A DNA stretch of 64,000 bases from Marinobacterium lutimaris (GTDB taxonomy: Bacteria > Pseudomonadota > Gammaproteobacteria > Pseudomonadales > Balneatricaceae), in the NCBI RefSeq assembly GCF_900108065.1, contig NZ_FNVQ01000002.1, forward strand, positions 372,001 to 436,000, given 5' to 3'. Of this stretch, positions 39,836 to 50,173 are shown in pieces. The notes under the pieces are model-generated. The model did not search any database. It was given only the letters and a program-made list of their open reading frames with translations, and was not told the origin of the DNA. Position 1 is the first letter of the stretch. Each line of letters begins with the position of its first letter. Made by a program: the position numbers and the translations under genes.

Positions 39836-40525
39836 TTAACTCTCTCCTTTCAGACGCTTATCCAACGCACTTAACCGCTCAGGGGTGCCTATATCGTCCC
39901 AGTATGCATTCAGCCGCTCGCCGGCGACCTTCTTCGAAGCCATCGCCTGACGCAGAATAGGCGCCAGCGCGGCCGCTTCACCGCTGACTAGATCGGTAAA
40001 CAGGGATGCGCGCAGCATACTGACCCCTGAAAAAGTCAGCTTCGGGCTACCGCTATTCAGTACCAGGCCAGTATCTTCCAGATGGAAGTCTCCCTCTGGA
40101 TGCCAGGCAGGGTTATCGACCAGTAACAGGTGAGCGTCGCAACCTGCATTCAGTTCCATTTCCCGCAGGCGATCCGGTGCGAGATCTGTATAGACATCGC
40201 CGTTGACTACCAGAAAGCTATCGTCCTTATCATCTGCCAACAGCGGCAGCGCCTGGCGAATCCCACCGGCTGTTTCCAGCGGTTCCGCCTCTGGCGAGTA
40301 CACCAGTTCGACTCCGAAACGGGAGCCATCCCCCAGCGCACTCTCTATCTGCTCGCCCAGCCAGGCGTGATTGATCACGATGCGCTCGGCACCCGCTGCT
40401 ACCAGGTGCTCAATATGAAACTGGATCAGTGGTTTACCGGCTGCCGTCAGCAGCGGCTTGGGCGTTTTCAGTGTCAGGGGGCGCATGCGCGTGCCCAGCC
40501 CCGCCGCAAGAATCATCGCTCGCAT
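39836..40525 (-). CDS. murU: N-acetylmuramate alpha-1-phosphate uridylyltransferase
   Basis: 229-residue nucleotidyltransferase: signature ILAAGLGTRMRPLTLKTPKPLL, then FLVVNGDVYTDL. With AmgK directly upstream it makes UDP-MurNAc from recycled MurNAc, bypassing MurA; in Pseudomonas this gives intrinsic fosfomycin tolerance. The pairing with amgK (three-base gap) makes MurU more likely than a general glucose-1-phosphate uridylyltransferase. Confidence 0.92.
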   Translation of the reverse strand: MRAMILAAGLGTRMRPLTLKTPKPLLTAAGKPLIQFHIEHLVAAGAERIVINHAWLGEQIESALGDGSRFGVELVYSPEAEPLETAGGIRQALPLLADDKDDSFLVVNGDVYTDLAPDRLREMELNAGCDAHLLLVDNPAWHPEGDFHLEDTGLVLNSGSPKLTFSGVSMLRASLFTDLVSGEAAALAPILRQAMASKKVAGERLNAYWDDIGTPERLSALDKRLKGES

Positions 40526-40528
40526 GGG

Positions 40529-41566
40529 TCAGCCAAGCTCCAGCGCCAGTTCACCAGCATCAAACAGGGGATGCGCACTCATAGCCGGGACGATACGCTG
40601 CTCAAGCCAGCGCGCAAAAGCCTGGGTTTCCGGGTATCGAGCCGCAGCCCGCAGCAGATAACCCAGGGTCCTTGGCATATCGGCAAGATAACCATCCTTG
40701 CCATCGCGCAGCGACAGGCGCGAGAAGATCCCCAGCACTTTCAGCTGACGCTGCATGCCCATCAAATCGAAGTCACGCAGGAACTGCGCGCTGTCCGGCA
40801 CCGGGATATTGTCAGCCTTAAGTGCGCAACGAAACTGTTCAACCCAGGCGTGCACCCGCGGATCAGGCCAACGAATATAGCTGTCCCGGAAGAGGGAAAC
40901 GAGGTCGTAGGTGTGTGCGCCACGCACTGCGTCCTGAAAATCGATTACGCCCAGACCATCGTCATCGAGCGGCATCAGGTTGCGCGAATGGTAATCTCGA
41001 TGCACGGCCACCTGAGGCTGGGCCAGGGCCGATTCCACCAGCAGCGACCTGGTATCCGCCAGCAGCTGCCGCTCATCGTCAGTCAGCTGCAGCGCAAGAA
41101 GGCTGTTGATAAACCATTCATCAAACAGCCCCATTTCACGCTGCAGCAGCACTTCATCGTAGGGGGGCAGTTCGCTGGCGGGTATCTGCTGGATATGCTG
41201 CAGCGTATCCAGCGCCGCGCCGTAATGCTCATCCGCACTGATGTCGTTCAGCTCTGGCAGCAGCAGACGGTCACCGAAATCCTCCAGCAGCATAAATCCG
41301 AGCTCCAGATCCACGGCCACTAGCGCCGGCACTCTGACACCCTGGCCACGCCAATCTCTGGCCAGCTTCACAAAGGGAGCGCTGTCTTCTTTTTCAGGGG
41401 GGGCATCCACCGCGATCCAGCTGTACTGTTCACCACTCACCCGGAAATAACGGCGAAAGCTGGCATCGCCAGATACCGGCGCGAGGATTTCAGAGCGAAG
41501 CGAAAGCCCCTGCTCAGCCGCCATTTTTGACACCCAATGCTGCAGTTGCTGCAGACGAACATCCAT
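40529..41566 (-). CDS. amgK: N-acetylmuramate/N-acetylglucosamine kinase
   Basis: 345-residue aminoglycoside-phosphotransferase-fold kinase. The catalytic loop VAVHRDYHSRNLM and metal-binding GVIDFQDAVRG are intact. AmgK phosphorylates the anomeric position of MurNAc and GlcNAc freed during peptidoglycan turnover. It is divergent from lptD and cotranscribed with murU, the same arrangement as in Pseudomonas. Confidence 0.92.
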   Translation of the reverse strand: MDVRLQQLQHWVSKMAAEQGLSLRSEILAPVSGDASFRRYFRVSGEQYSWIAVDAPPEKEDSAPFVKLARDWRGQGVRVPALVAVDLELGFMLLEDFGDRLLLPELNDISADEHYGAALDTLQHIQQIPASELPPYDEVLLQREMGLFDEWFINSLLALQLTDDERQLLADTRSLLVESALAQPQVAVHRDYHSRNLMPLDDDGLGVIDFQDAVRGAHTYDLVSLFRDSYIRWPDPRVHAWVEQFRCALKADNIPVPDSAQFLRDFDLMGMQRQLKVLGIFSRLSLRDGKDGYLADMPRTLGYLLRAAARYPETQAFARWLEQRIVPAMSAHPLFDAGELALELG

Positions 41567-41800
41567 CAGTTTTCGGCTCCTTCCGGACCTGGTCGAGACT
41601 CAAGCGTCTTACCAACCACAGGCCCGCGGTAAATACTCATTCCAACTCCACCCGTCAGCACCCGCAGAGTCTCTCAGACTCTCGCCGCAGGTCTGGCCTT
41701 AGCGCCGCTAACCGCTGTATCATGCACAGCTCGGTATGGTACTCGACTTCGGGGGTGGCAAGAAACAGGCCGCCTACTCGCGCAAACGGAAAGCGACTTG

Positions 41801-44629
41801 ATGCCCTTTAAAAGAGCCCACTCTTTCAAGCTGCTGCTGGCAGTTGCCGCAGCTTTGTCCGCGTCACAAGCAGCCGCACAGGACGACCAGAGACTCTGGA
41901 ACTGCAATCTCAATGCCGCCGGCGAGTGGGACTGTGAAGTAAACGAAACCCAAGGCCAGGCCCTGGGCTCGGCCACCAGCAGTGTTCCAGCTCAGAATTC
42001 TGCGACAGCTCCTGCTACTGCTGCGAAAACTACAGGCAACAGCAATACAACCCGACAGGACAACTCAAACCTTCAGGCACCGCAGTCTGTTGAGGCGCAC
42101 GCATCGAGCACTCCTCCTGCACCTCCTGTAGAACAGCCTGCAGCGGCCACTGCTCAAGCAGCTTCACAACCAGCTAACCCGGAACAATCCCAAGCAACAC
42201 CAACGCGGGTGTCGAGTAGCGTTGCGGCCTCCAGTCAGCCTGCTCCGCAGGCAACGACAGATGGCCCCTACGACCAGTTTGCCTGCACCGTCGTCAATGG
42301 CCAGTGGGTCTGCAGCCAAAATCCCGTTGCCCGTTCCAGCGCGGTACCTGCAACAGCCGGTGCCCGCCCCGTGCCACAGGATTACGCTTATCTGGACTGG
42401 TATCGGTTCGCACCGGGTGAAGCCGGCTTCGGTGGTGCCTGCCCTGGCGAATACCGGGAGCCAGAGCTGCACCTGGACGAAGCCAAAACGCTGGAAGAAC
42501 AGCAGACCATTTTCCTCGAAGCACTGCGCTCCTCTACCGTGCTCGGCGGCACCACTCAGCTCGAGGGCGGCATCAATATGCGTCAGGGCCAACGCCTGCT
42601 GACCAGTGATGAGGCCGAATACGACTCCGAAAGCCAAACGGCTGCCCTGGACGGTAACGTAACCTACCGCGAGCCGGGGCTGCTGATGGTGGGCGATCGT
42701 GCCCGTGCCGACCTTAATGCCGGCCATACCAGCTTCCATGACGCAGAATACGTGATGCATCAGGAGCACATGCGAGGCAGCGCGGTATCGATCGAACGTT
42801 TTGGTGATGCCCGCGTCGTCATGAATGATGGCCGCATCACCTTCTGTGAGCCGGGCAACAATGACTGGGCCATCGCAGCAGACGACCTGGAGATCCATAC
42901 CGAAGAGGGTTACGGCGAAGCGCGTCATGCCACCTTCGAGATCGGCGATATTCCGGTGCTCTACCTGCCCTACTTCTACTTCCCGATCGACGACACCCGA
43001 CGTTCAGGTTTCCTGTACCCGAGTATCGGCTATTCAGATAGTGACGGCCTCGATATCGCGACGCCCTACTATTTCAACCTGGCGCCGAACTACGATGATA
43101 CGTTCACGCCGCGCTTCGTCAGCGAGCGCGGTCTGGTACTCGAGAACGAGTTCCGGTACATGAACACCTGGTCGATGAACAGCCTGAGCACGGCCTACAT
43201 CAACGATGATGACCTCTACGGCGACAGCCGCTGGGCGCTGGGTATCGATCACCAGGGCAACCCGGCAAATAACTGGTTTACCCGTATCGACTACCGCCGC
43301 ATCAGTGACGACGATTACCTCGATGATCTGGATACCACCAATCTGGAGATCGCCGAAGAGGATGATCTCGACCAGATCGCCATGGCGCGTTACCAGGGTA
43401 AAAGCTGGACTTTCACCGGACAGGTACACAAGTACCAGACGATTGATGGCGGCACTGAGCCTTACGAACAGGTACCTCAGCTATCGCTGATCGGCCAGGA
43501 AGTCATTGCCGGAAGCACACTGGTCAGCTATCGAGCCGAATACTCCTACTTTGATCGCGACAATGAAGACCTGACCGGCGAAGAGAGAGTCATCGGCAGC
43601 CGTTTCCATGTTCGCCCCAGCGTCAGCTACAGCTGGGATCGTCCCTGGGCCTCGATCAAGCCGCGACTCACTTACTGGTACTCCCAGTACGATCTTTCTG
43701 ACCAGCCTGACGACTGGTCTGACGGACCCAGCCTGGGCATCCCGATCGCCAGTCTGGATTCTTCCGTCAAACTGGAACGAAACTACGGCACTAGCCTTAC
43801 CCAGACTCTTGAGCCCCGTATCAAGCTGATCCACGCCGCCAGCGAAGACCAGTCCCAGATACCCGACTTCGACTCTGAAGAGCTCGATTTCAACTACTAC
43901 AGCCTGTTTGATGAGACCGGCTACAGCGGTAACGATAACGTCGCTGGCACCACCCAGGCGACTGTCGGCTTGAGCAGCGCATTTTACTCCCAGGCGGGGC
44001 TGGAGCGCGCTCGCGTAGGGGTTGCACAGGCCTACTATTTCGAGGACCGGGAAGCTGACACCGGCCTGCGTCCTGGCGACGTAGATGGCACGGAAAGCCG
44101 CTCTAACCTGGCGGTACTGGCCAGCTGGAACATCACTCCTGACCTGCGTTTCGTTCACGACAGCGAGCTGGATGATGAAGACAATCTGAAGATGGTCCAG
44201 CAGAACTACCGACTCAGCTACCAGCCCGATGAATCACGGCTGATCTACCTGAGCTATCGAGACAACTCAGGTACCCGCTTCGATTCACAGCGCGACGAAG
44301 ATGAAAACGAAATCCGTCAGACAGACTTCGCCTTCCGCTGGCCGATCTCCGATCAGTGGGGCATGATCGGCCGCTGGCAGGAGGACCTGCTCAGGGATGA
44401 GAACATCGAAACCCTGCTCGGTGTTGAATACACCAGTTGCTGCTGGAAGATCCGTGTAACCGGACGCCAGTGGGTAGATGACACCGACAACATCGACGAT
44501 ATAGAGACCGATACCGGTGTCTTCATTGAATTTGTACTGCGTGGACTCGGCTCTTTCGGTCAGTCCGGCGGTCGTGAGTTCCTGAAAGATATCACCGGCA
44601 AGGAAGAGGATGCCCGAAATGCGTTTTAA
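41801..44629 (+). CDS. lptD: LPS assembly protein LptD with extended, Cys-containing N-terminus
   Basis: 942 residues. After a signal peptide (cleavage near AQAAAQ, 22-27) comes an unusual stretch of about 190 residues: a C-x9-C motif (C35, C45, in WNCNLNAAGEWDCE), a low-complexity Ala/Gln/Ser/Pro/Thr linker (about 50-155) and a second C-x8-C motif (C162, C171). Next are the OstA periplasmic jellyroll and the 26-strand barrel. The conserved Cys set is present (C214 in GGACPGEY, the Cys of ITFCEPGNNDW, and the CC pair in TSCCWKI). LptD inserts LPS into the outer leaflet with LptE. ATG 41801 follows GGAAAG. It is divergent from amgK. Confidence 0.95.
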   Translation: MPFKRAHSFKLLLAVAAALSASQAAAQDDQRLWNCNLNAAGEWDCEVNETQGQALGSATSSVPAQNSATAPATAAKTTGNSNTTRQDNSNLQAPQSVEAHASSTPPAPPVEQPAAATAQAASQPANPEQSQATPTRVSSSVAASSQPAPQATTDGPYDQFACTVVNGQWVCSQNPVARSSAVPATAGARPVPQDYAYLDWYRFAPGEAGFGGACPGEYREPELHLDEAKTLEEQQTIFLEALRSSTVLGGTTQLEGGINMRQGQRLLTSDEAEYDSESQTAALDGNVTYREPGLLMVGDRARADLNAGHTSFHDAEYVMHQEHMRGSAVSIERFGDARVVMNDGRITFCEPGNNDWAIAADDLEIHTEEGYGEARHATFEIGDIPVLYLPYFYFPIDDTRRSGFLYPSIGYSDSDGLDIATPYYFNLAPNYDDTFTPRFVSERGLVLENEFRYMNTWSMNSLSTAYINDDDLYGDSRWALGIDHQGNPANNWFTRIDYRRISDDDYLDDLDTTNLEIAEEDDLDQIAMARYQGKSWTFTGQVHKYQTIDGGTEPYEQVPQLSLIGQEVIAGSTLVSYRAEYSYFDRDNEDLTGEERVIGSRFHVRPSVSYSWDRPWASIKPRLTYWYSQYDLSDQPDDWSDGPSLGIPIASLDSSVKLERNYGTSLTQTLEPRIKLIHAASEDQSQIPDFDSEELDFNYYSLFDETGYSGNDNVAGTTQATVGLSSAFYSQAGLERARVGVAQAYYFEDREADTGLRPGDVDGTESRSNLAVLASWNITPDLRFVHDSELDDEDNLKMVQQNYRLSYQPDESRLIYLSYRDNSGTRFDSQRDEDENEIRQTDFAFRWPISDQWGMIGRWQEDLLRDENIETLLGVEYTSCCWKIRVTGRQWVDDTDNIDDIETDTGVFIEFVLRGLGSFGQSGGREFLKDITGKEEDARNAF

Positions 44630-45917
44630 GCGGTTCGTTCAACGCCAACTGCTACTGATCATGACCCTGTTCACCCTGCAGCAGGCCCAGGCCGCCGAGC
44701 TGCTGGACCAGGTGGTCGCTGTCGTTAACGACGACATAGTGCTGCAGAGTGAACTGGAGGAGCGCACCGCGCTGGTCCAGGAACAGATCCAGGCTCAGGG
44801 GGCCCAGCCTCCTGCCGTAGATGTACTGCGCCAGCAGGTGCTTGAGCGGCTGATCATGGATCGTATCCAGCTGCAGATCGCCGACCGCCAGGGCATCCGT
44901 GTCAGCGACCAGGAACTGAACGCTGCCATGCAGCGGATAGCCGACCAGAACAACATGTCGCTGGCTCAGTTCCGTGAAGCGCTGATCGCAGAGGGCCATG
45001 ATTATGCCCAGTCCCGTGAGCAGATCCGCCAGGAAATTCTGCTGTCCCGGGTGCAACAGGCCAACGTCAACCGCCGGATCAACGTGTCCGACCAGGAGAT
45101 CAACAACTTCCTGGCCAACAACCAGTCCGCCGACAAGGTCGAGTACCTGCTCAGTAACATCCTGATCTCGATCCCGCAGAGCGCCTCGCCGGAACTGATC
45201 CAGCGCGCCCAGGATGAAGCGGACAGCCTCTACCAGCAGCTGCGTGATGGTGCTGACTTCCAGCAGCTGGCCACCGCCAACTCCGATGCATCCAACGCCC
45301 TCCAGGGCGGCGATCTTGGTTGGCGCGCCCGTACCGAACTGCCCACCGATATCGCTAACGCCGTGAGCTCGCTGCAGAGCGGCCAGGTGAGCGCGCCGGT
45401 ACGCACACCTGCAGGTTTCCATATTCTGCAGCTGCGCGAGAAGCGCGGCGAAGGTCAAGAGACACTGATTGAGCAGACCCGGGTCCGCCATATACTGGTT
45501 TCACCGAGCGAGGTCCGCAGCAGCGAACAGACGCAGCAGCTCGCTCAGGAACTCTACAACCGTCTGCAGAACGGCGAATCCTTCGACGAGCTGGCACGCC
45601 GTTACAGCGACGATGCCGCCAGCGGTTCCCAGGGCGGTGAACTGGGATGGACCCAGGCCGGCCAGATGGTGCCGGAGTTCGAACAGGTGATGAACGATAC
45701 GGCCGCCGGCAGCATCAGCCAGCCCTTCGAGTCCCGCTTCGGCTGGCACATTCTCCAGGTCGAAGAACGCCGCACCCAGGACTTTGCTGACGAGATGCGT
45801 GAAAGCACCGCTCGCAACTCGATCCGTAAACGCAAGTACAACGAAGAGCTCGACAACTGGCTGCGTGAGATTCGCGCCCAGGCCTATATCGAGCGCAAAA
45901 ATCTGGACGACCTGTGA
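44619..45917 (+). CDS. surA: Periplasmic chaperone / peptidyl-prolyl isomerase SurA
   Basis: 432 residues: signal peptide, N-terminal chaperone domain ([22 protein letters not shown]), two parvulin domains (about 170-275 and 285-385) and a short C-terminal helix. SurA escorts outer-membrane proteins, including LptD, to BamA. The start overlaps lptD; I prefer ATG 44619, nine bases after AGGAAGAGG, over ATG 44610, which directly abuts that site. Confidence 0.94.
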   Translation: MRFKRFVQRQLLLIMTLFTLQQAQAAELLDQVVAVVNDDIVLQSELEERTALVQEQIQAQGAQPPAVDVLRQQVLERLIMDRIQLQIADRQGIRVSDQELNAAMQRIADQNNMSLAQFREALIAEGHDYAQSREQIRQEILLSRVQQANVNRRINVSDQEINNFLANNQSADKVEYLLSNILISIPQSASPELIQRAQDEADSLYQQLRDGADFQQLATANSDASNALQGGDLGWRARTELPTDIANAVSSLQSGQVSAPVRTPAGFHILQLREKRGEGQETLIEQTRVRHILVSPSEVRSSEQTQQLAQELYNRLQNGESFDELARRYSDDAASGSQGGELGWTQAGQMVPEFEQVMNDTAAGSISQPFESRFGWHILQVEERRTQDFADEMRESTARNSIRKRKYNEELDNWLREIRAQAYIERKNLDDL

Positions 45918-46921
45918 GTCAGACTTTACGGCTTGCGATCACACCGGGCGAACCCGCCGGCATAGGCCCAGACCTGTGCCTGGCGATCGCCCAGCAGCCT
46001 CAAGACCACCAGCTGGTGGTCTTTGCTGATCCGGATCTGATGCAAGCCAGAGCCCAGATCCTGGGCCTCGATATTCGCCTGCGCACCATCGACACGACGC
46101 AACCGGCACAGCCCGCCGCTCCTGGCGAGTTATTCATTCAGCCAGTCAAACTGGCTGCGCCCGTCGTTGCCGGCCAGCTCGACCCTATCAACGCCGCTTA
46201 CGTACTGGAAACTCTGACGCTGGCGACGCTGGGCTGTCAGTCTGGTAACTACGACGCATTGGTCACCGCCCCTGTGCACAAGGGCGTTATCAATCAGTCC
46301 GGTATCGAGTTCAGTGGCCACACCGAGTTTCTGGAAGCACTCACCAAGACCAACAAGGTCGTGATGATGCTTGCCACCGAAGGTCTGCGCGTGGCGCTCG
46401 CGACAACTCACCTGCCGCTGGCACGGGTTCCGGCAGCCATTACCGCACCTTTGCTGCATGAAGTGATCGACGTACTGGTCGCCGACCTGAAAAAATATTT
46501 CGGCTGCGCCCGGCCACGAATCCTCGTCTGCGGCCTTAACCCCCACGCGGGTGAAGGCGGCTACCTGGGCCGCGAAGAGATCGACACCATCGAGCCGGTG
46601 CTGAAAAGCTATGCAGATGCCGAGGTAGAACTTATCGGCCCCCTGCCTGCCGACACTCTATTTACCGACAAATACCTGGCGAATGCGGATGCCGTGCTGG
46701 CGATGTATCACGACCAGGGGCTACCGGTACTGAAATACAAGGGCTTCGGTAACGCCGTAAACATTACACTGGGACTGCCGATCATCCGCACCTCGGTAGA
46801 TCACGGCACAGCGCTTGATCTTGCCGGTACCGGGCTCGCCGACACCGGCTCCCTGCACACCGCGATCGACTATGCTGCCAACATGGCAGCCTGCAGACAG
46901 GACAACAGCAAACTTTCATGA
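45914..46921 (+). CDS. pdxA: 4-hydroxythreonine-4-phosphate dehydrogenase
   Basis: 335 residues of the PdxA family ([68 protein letters not shown]), including the metal-binding histidines. It works in the DXP-dependent pyridoxal phosphate pathway. The GTG start overlaps the surA stop by four bases. The surA-pdxA-ksgA-apaG order matches E. coli. Confidence 0.95.
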   Translation: MSQTLRLAITPGEPAGIGPDLCLAIAQQPQDHQLVVFADPDLMQARAQILGLDIRLRTIDTTQPAQPAAPGELFIQPVKLAAPVVAGQLDPINAAYVLETLTLATLGCQSGNYDALVTAPVHKGVINQSGIEFSGHTEFLEALTKTNKVVMMLATEGLRVALATTHLPLARVPAAITAPLLHEVIDVLVADLKKYFGCARPRILVCGLNPHAGEGGYLGREEIDTIEPVLKSYADAEVELIGPLPADTLFTDKYLANADAVLAMYHDQGLPVLKYKGFGNAVNITLGLPIIRTSVDHGTALDLAGTGLADTGSLHTAIDYAANMAACRQDNSKLS

Positions 46922-47733
46922 GCAAGAAACCGATAGCGCACAAGGCGCGTAAGCGCTTTGGCCAGAACTTCCTCCACGACGCCGGCATCATCCGCCGTAT
47001 CGTCCGGGCCATTCACCCCAAGCCCGCAGACCACCTGGTGGAGATTGGGCCAGGCCTGGGCGCGCTGACCGAAGAACTGCTTAGCGAAGCGGGTGCTCTG
47101 GATGCGATCGAGCTGGACCGGGACCTTATCCCGGTACTGCGCACCAAGTTTTTCCGGTACGAAGACAACTTTCGTATTCATGAGGCGGACGCGCTCAAGT
47201 TCGACTTCGCCTCCCTGTGCACAGATGGGCAACCGCTGCGTATCGTCGGCAATCTGCCCTACAACATCTCTACGCCACTGATCTTCCACCTGCTGAGTTT
47301 CAGCGGCAAGGTCAGTGACATGCACTTCATGCTGCAGAACGAGGTTGTAGACCGGCTGGCCGCACAACCAGGTGAGAACCACTACGGACGCCTGGGCATC
47401 ATGGCGCAGTACTATTGCCAGGTGGAGAAGCTGTTTATTGTACCGCCCGGCGCTTTCAACCCTGCACCCAAGGTTGATTCAGCCATCGTCCGCATGACCC
47501 CTTACGCGACGCTGCCCTGCCCGGCTAAAGATGTCACCAAATTGCAGGAAGTAGTGCGCACAGCTTTCAGTCAGCGACGCAAAACCCTACGCAACAACTT
47601 GAAACCGTTGATCGATGCCGCCACATTGGAAACACTGGAGATTGATCCGCAGCTGCGTCCCGAGCGCCTGACGCTCGAAGAGTTTGTACGGATCAGCGAT
47701 GCGCTCAGCGATACTGACCAAGAGGAACACTGA
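46918..47733 (+). CDS. ksgA: 16S rRNA dimethyladenosine methyltransferase
   Basis: 271 residues. SAM-binding motif [14 protein letters not shown] and the catalytic NLPYNIS motif are intact. It dimethylates two adjacent adenines at the 3' end of 16S rRNA (A1518 and A1519), a late quality step of 30S assembly. It overlaps the pdxA stop by four bases. Confidence 0.96.
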   Translation: MSKKPIAHKARKRFGQNFLHDAGIIRRIVRAIHPKPADHLVEIGPGLGALTEELLSEAGALDAIELDRDLIPVLRTKFFRYEDNFRIHEADALKFDFASLCTDGQPLRIVGNLPYNISTPLIFHLLSFSGKVSDMHFMLQNEVVDRLAAQPGENHYGRLGIMAQYYCQVEKLFIVPPGAFNPAPKVDSAIVRMTPYATLPCPAKDVTKLQEVVRTAFSQRRKTLRNNLKPLIDAATLETLEIDPQLRPERLTLEEFVRISDALSDTDQEEH

Positions 47734-47738
47734 ATCGC

Positions 47739-48125
47739 ATGGACCCTTTTGAATACGGCCGCAATATAGAAATCGATGTACTGACCTCCTACCTGCCCGA
47801 GCAATCGGACCCGGAGGCTCACCGCTTCGTGTTTTCATACCAGATCACCGTCACCAACCATAACCCGCATCCGGTCAAGCTGGTAAGTCGCCGCTGGGTC
47901 ATCACCGATGGCAATGAGCAGGTGCAGGAGGTTGAGGGCGAGGGTGTTGTCGGTGAACAGCCGGTCATCGAGCCGGACCAGAGCTTCAGCTATACCAGCG
48001 GCACCGTCCTGGCCACCGAAGTGGGCAGCATGCAGGGCCACTACCAGATGCAGACCGAGGACGAAGAAGCCTTCATCGCGCCGATTCCCGCCTTTACGCT
48101 GGCTCAGCCAAACGCACTGCACTGA
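47739..48125 (+). CDS. apaG: ApaG protein
   Basis: 128 residues with the FN3-like ApaG fold (FSYQITVTNHNPHPVKLVSRRWVITDGN; GSMQGHYQM). The biochemical function is not known; mutants in some species show Co2+/Mg2+ phenotypes. It lies five bases after ksgA. The apaH gene that often follows is missing; a convergent DUF72 gene comes next. Confidence 0.94.
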   Translation: MDPFEYGRNIEIDVLTSYLPEQSDPEAHRFVFSYQITVTNHNPHPVKLVSRRWVITDGNEQVQEVEGEGVVGEQPVIEPDQSFSYTSGTVLATEVGSMQGHYQMQTEDEEAFIAPIPAFTLAQPNALH

Positions 48126-48155
48126 ACGGCCTGCCCGTCGCCTATCTTATCTTCG

Positions 48156-49004
48156 CTAAAACAGACCACCCTGAGCCAGAGAGACTTCTGGCCAGGGTTT
48201 GAAGCCCCGAAACGCTGACATTTTTTCCGCAAACCGCTGCGCCAGCAAAGGTGCCTGAGCATTGTCCGGGGTATGGAAAAACAGCCAGGGCGTGCGCCCC
48301 TCCCCGATCCATTTCGCGGCCCGCCCCGCCCAGTAGTCCAGCGCCTCTTCAGCCAACGACATATCCAGGGGGGCAATAAACCTCAGCATAGGATTGCCCG
48401 CCGTCGCCACTGGCCGCAGCGGCAATCGCGGCTTGGCCTTCAAGGCCTCACGGGTAAGTCGATCATCCGCCGGATGACGAAACAGCACCCGGGTATCAAA
48501 TGACAGCCGATTCACACCGGCCTGGGCCAGAAGGTCGGTAAGACGTTTATCCGCATCGCCACGCTCAAAAAACGCCGGATGCCGCACCTCCACCGCATAA
48601 CGAAAGCCCGCCGGGAGCTGCATAAGAAACTGCGCCAGCTGCTCCAGCTGCGCCGGCCCAAAGGCCGCGGACAACTGCAGCCAGAGCATCCCAAGCCTCT
48701 CCTCTAGCAATGACAGGCGACGGATAAAGGCGAGCAGGATCTCATCGCTGTGAGCCAGACCGTTCTGATGACTCAGCTCCGAGGGAAACTTGAAGCAGAA
48801 GCGAAAATCCCGGCCGGTTTCATGGCGCCAGCGGGTGACCGCATCGGTAGAGGGCAAACCGTAAAACGTGGTGTTGCCCTCTACCGAATTAAAACTGCCG
48901 GCATAGCCTTTTAGAGGATTGGAGTCATCGCTGGCGAGAAGATGCTCATGCCAGGCGGGGTGATTCCATTGCGGAAGGCCAATGTAATAATCAGGATCAG
49001 ACAC
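48156..49004 (-). CDS. DUF72 family protein (YecE-like)
   Basis: 282 residues, a TIM-barrel-like DUF72 protein. Family features: IGLPQWNHPAWHEHL near the N-terminus, FNSVEGNTTFYGLPS, FCFKFPSELSH, and the Asp/Arg-rich RYAVEVRHPAFF. The family's function is unproved. Convergent with apaG with 30 bases between them and no clear terminator. Confidence 0.85.
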   Translation of the reverse strand: MSDPDYYIGLPQWNHPAWHEHLLASDDSNPLKGYAGSFNSVEGNTTFYGLPSTDAVTRWRHETGRDFRFCFKFPSELSHQNGLAHSDEILLAFIRRLSLLEERLGMLWLQLSAAFGPAQLEQLAQFLMQLPAGFRYAVEVRHPAFFERGDADKRLTDLLAQAGVNRLSFDTRVLFRHPADDRLTREALKAKPRLPLRPVATAGNPMLRFIAPLDMSLAEEALDYWAGRAAKWIGEGRTPWLFFHTPDNAQAPLLAQRFAEKMSAFRGFKPWPEVSLAQGGLF

Positions 49005-49081
49005 AGCGCGGACTTAACGATGGCTCAAAAGGAGAAAGGAGCCTAACAAGCTTCGCCTCCGGATGCACCCGCAGTGACAAG

Positions 49082-49101
49082 GCTTGGCGAAAGCGCCAAG
49101 C
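49082..49101. other. Perfect hairpin upstream of the DUF72 gene
   Basis: GCTTGGCG-AAAG-CGCCAAGC, eight base pairs with a tetraloop and no T-run. It lies between the DUF72 start and the SDR terminator; it could be a secondary structure in the DUF72 leader or a second, weak stop. Confidence 0.4.
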
Positions 49102-49122
49102 GACAGGCCCAGCCCAAAATAC

Positions 49123-49146
49123 GAAAAAGGCGGCCTGCGCCGCCTT
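49123..49146 (-). terminator. Terminator of the SDR gene
   Basis: On the minus strand GGCGGC-GCAG-GCCGCC followed by TTTTT, about 20 bases after the SDR stop. Confidence 0.85.
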
Positions 49147-49166
49147 CACCGCAAAGCAAGCAGAGT

Positions 49167-49907
49167 TCAGGCAGAAACGCCGCCACTGACCTCCAACACC
49201 GCGCCATTGATATAGCTGGCTTCATCGCTGGCCAAAAACGCATAGGCATTGGCCAGCTCTTCCGGTCGACCGATACGCCGCTGCCAGCAGGCGTTTTCAA
49301 CCTGCTCAAGAATCTTTTGCGGGACCGTTTTAAGAATATCGGTGGCTACTGCCCCCGGAACAATGGCATTAACACGCACGCCCTTGGGCCCCAGCTCCCG
49401 AGCCCAGGTTTTGGTCATACCGATAACCCCAGCCTTAGATGCAGAGTAATTGCTCTGACCAAAGTTACCGTAGATGCCAGAGATACTGGAGGTGTTGATG
49501 ATCGCCCCAGCGCCCTGCTCCACCATGGATGCAGCAACGGCCTGGGTGCAATTGAAAGTGCCTTTGAGATTAACGGAGATAACCGCATCGAACTGCGCTT
49601 CGCTCATTTTCAACAGGCTCGCATCCCGGGTGATCCCGGCGTTGTTCACCAGTACATCGATCCGTCCATATCGCTGCTTGATGGCCTCCACCATCGCATC
49701 AACGCTGGCTCGATCGCTGACATCCACCCGGTAGCCTTCAACCCTGCCGCCGTCAGCACGCAGCTCCTGCCTGGCAGCCTCTACCTGGTCAATCTCCAGG
49801 TCACAGACGATAACAACTGCCCCCTCACCGGCGAACTTCCTCGCCGTGGCCAGCCCTATCCCGTTCGCCGAACCCGTAACGATGCACACCTTGTCCTGCA
49901 GACGCAT
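49167..49907 (-). CDS. Short-chain dehydrogenase/reductase, FabG-like
   Basis: 246-residue classical SDR. Cofactor loop [10 protein letters not shown] (11-20), NNAG (88-91), and active-site N114, S141, Y154 and K158 (SNYSASK) are intact. It resembles FabG/PhaB 3-oxoacyl thioester reductases, but it lies alone, not in a fab cluster. It is divergent from a TRAP transporter, so oxidation or reduction of the imported organic acid or a derivative is possible. Substrate unknown. Confidence 0.82.
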   Translation of the reverse strand: MRLQDKVCIVTGSANGIGLATARKFAGEGAVVIVCDLEIDQVEAARQELRADGGRVEGYRVDVSDRASVDAMVEAIKQRYGRIDVLVNNAGITRDASLLKMSEAQFDAVISVNLKGTFNCTQAVAASMVEQGAGAIINTSSISGIYGNFGQSNYSASKAGVIGMTKTWARELGPKGVRVNAIVPGAVATDILKTVPQKILEQVENACWQRRIGRPEELANAYAFLASDEASYINGAVLEVSGGVSA

Positions 49908-50042
49908 ACTTTCCTCACTCGTTTTACAGGTGCCACCAGGGACACCGCTGATTTCTTATTTGAGTTATTTCACCCGCCTTAACATGACGAGCCGAAGTAT
50001 CTCTAGCGCGAACCAAGGTATGTTGTCCACTAAACAAATTTT

Positions 50043-50067
50043 ATTGCATACAATCGTCATCTATAAT
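50043..50067 (+). promoter_or_regulatory. Predicted promoter and operator of the TRAP operon
   Basis: A perfect TATAAT lies at 50062-50067 with a poor TTTTAT 17 bases upstream. Overlapping the spacer is ATTGCATACAAT (50043-50054), a near-palindrome of the kind bound by GntR/FCD regulators. A weak -35 with an operator inside suggests a regulated promoter. The leader would run about 100 bases to the start codon. Confidence 0.45.
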
Positions 50068-50173
50068 TATTATGGTACCCGCATTCCTCGGTAAACGTGC
50101 GCGCACACCACACACAGCGAAGGACGGGGTCTGCAGCAAATACGGCAAATCTAATAATTATAAGGGTCCAAAA

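Noticed and set aside
41585-41611. Sigma-E-like promoter for lptD (GGACCT ... TCTTA)
   Set aside because: Both boxes have mismatches to GGAACTT/TCTGA, so the match is not better than chance, although sigma-E control of lptD-surA is known in E. coli.
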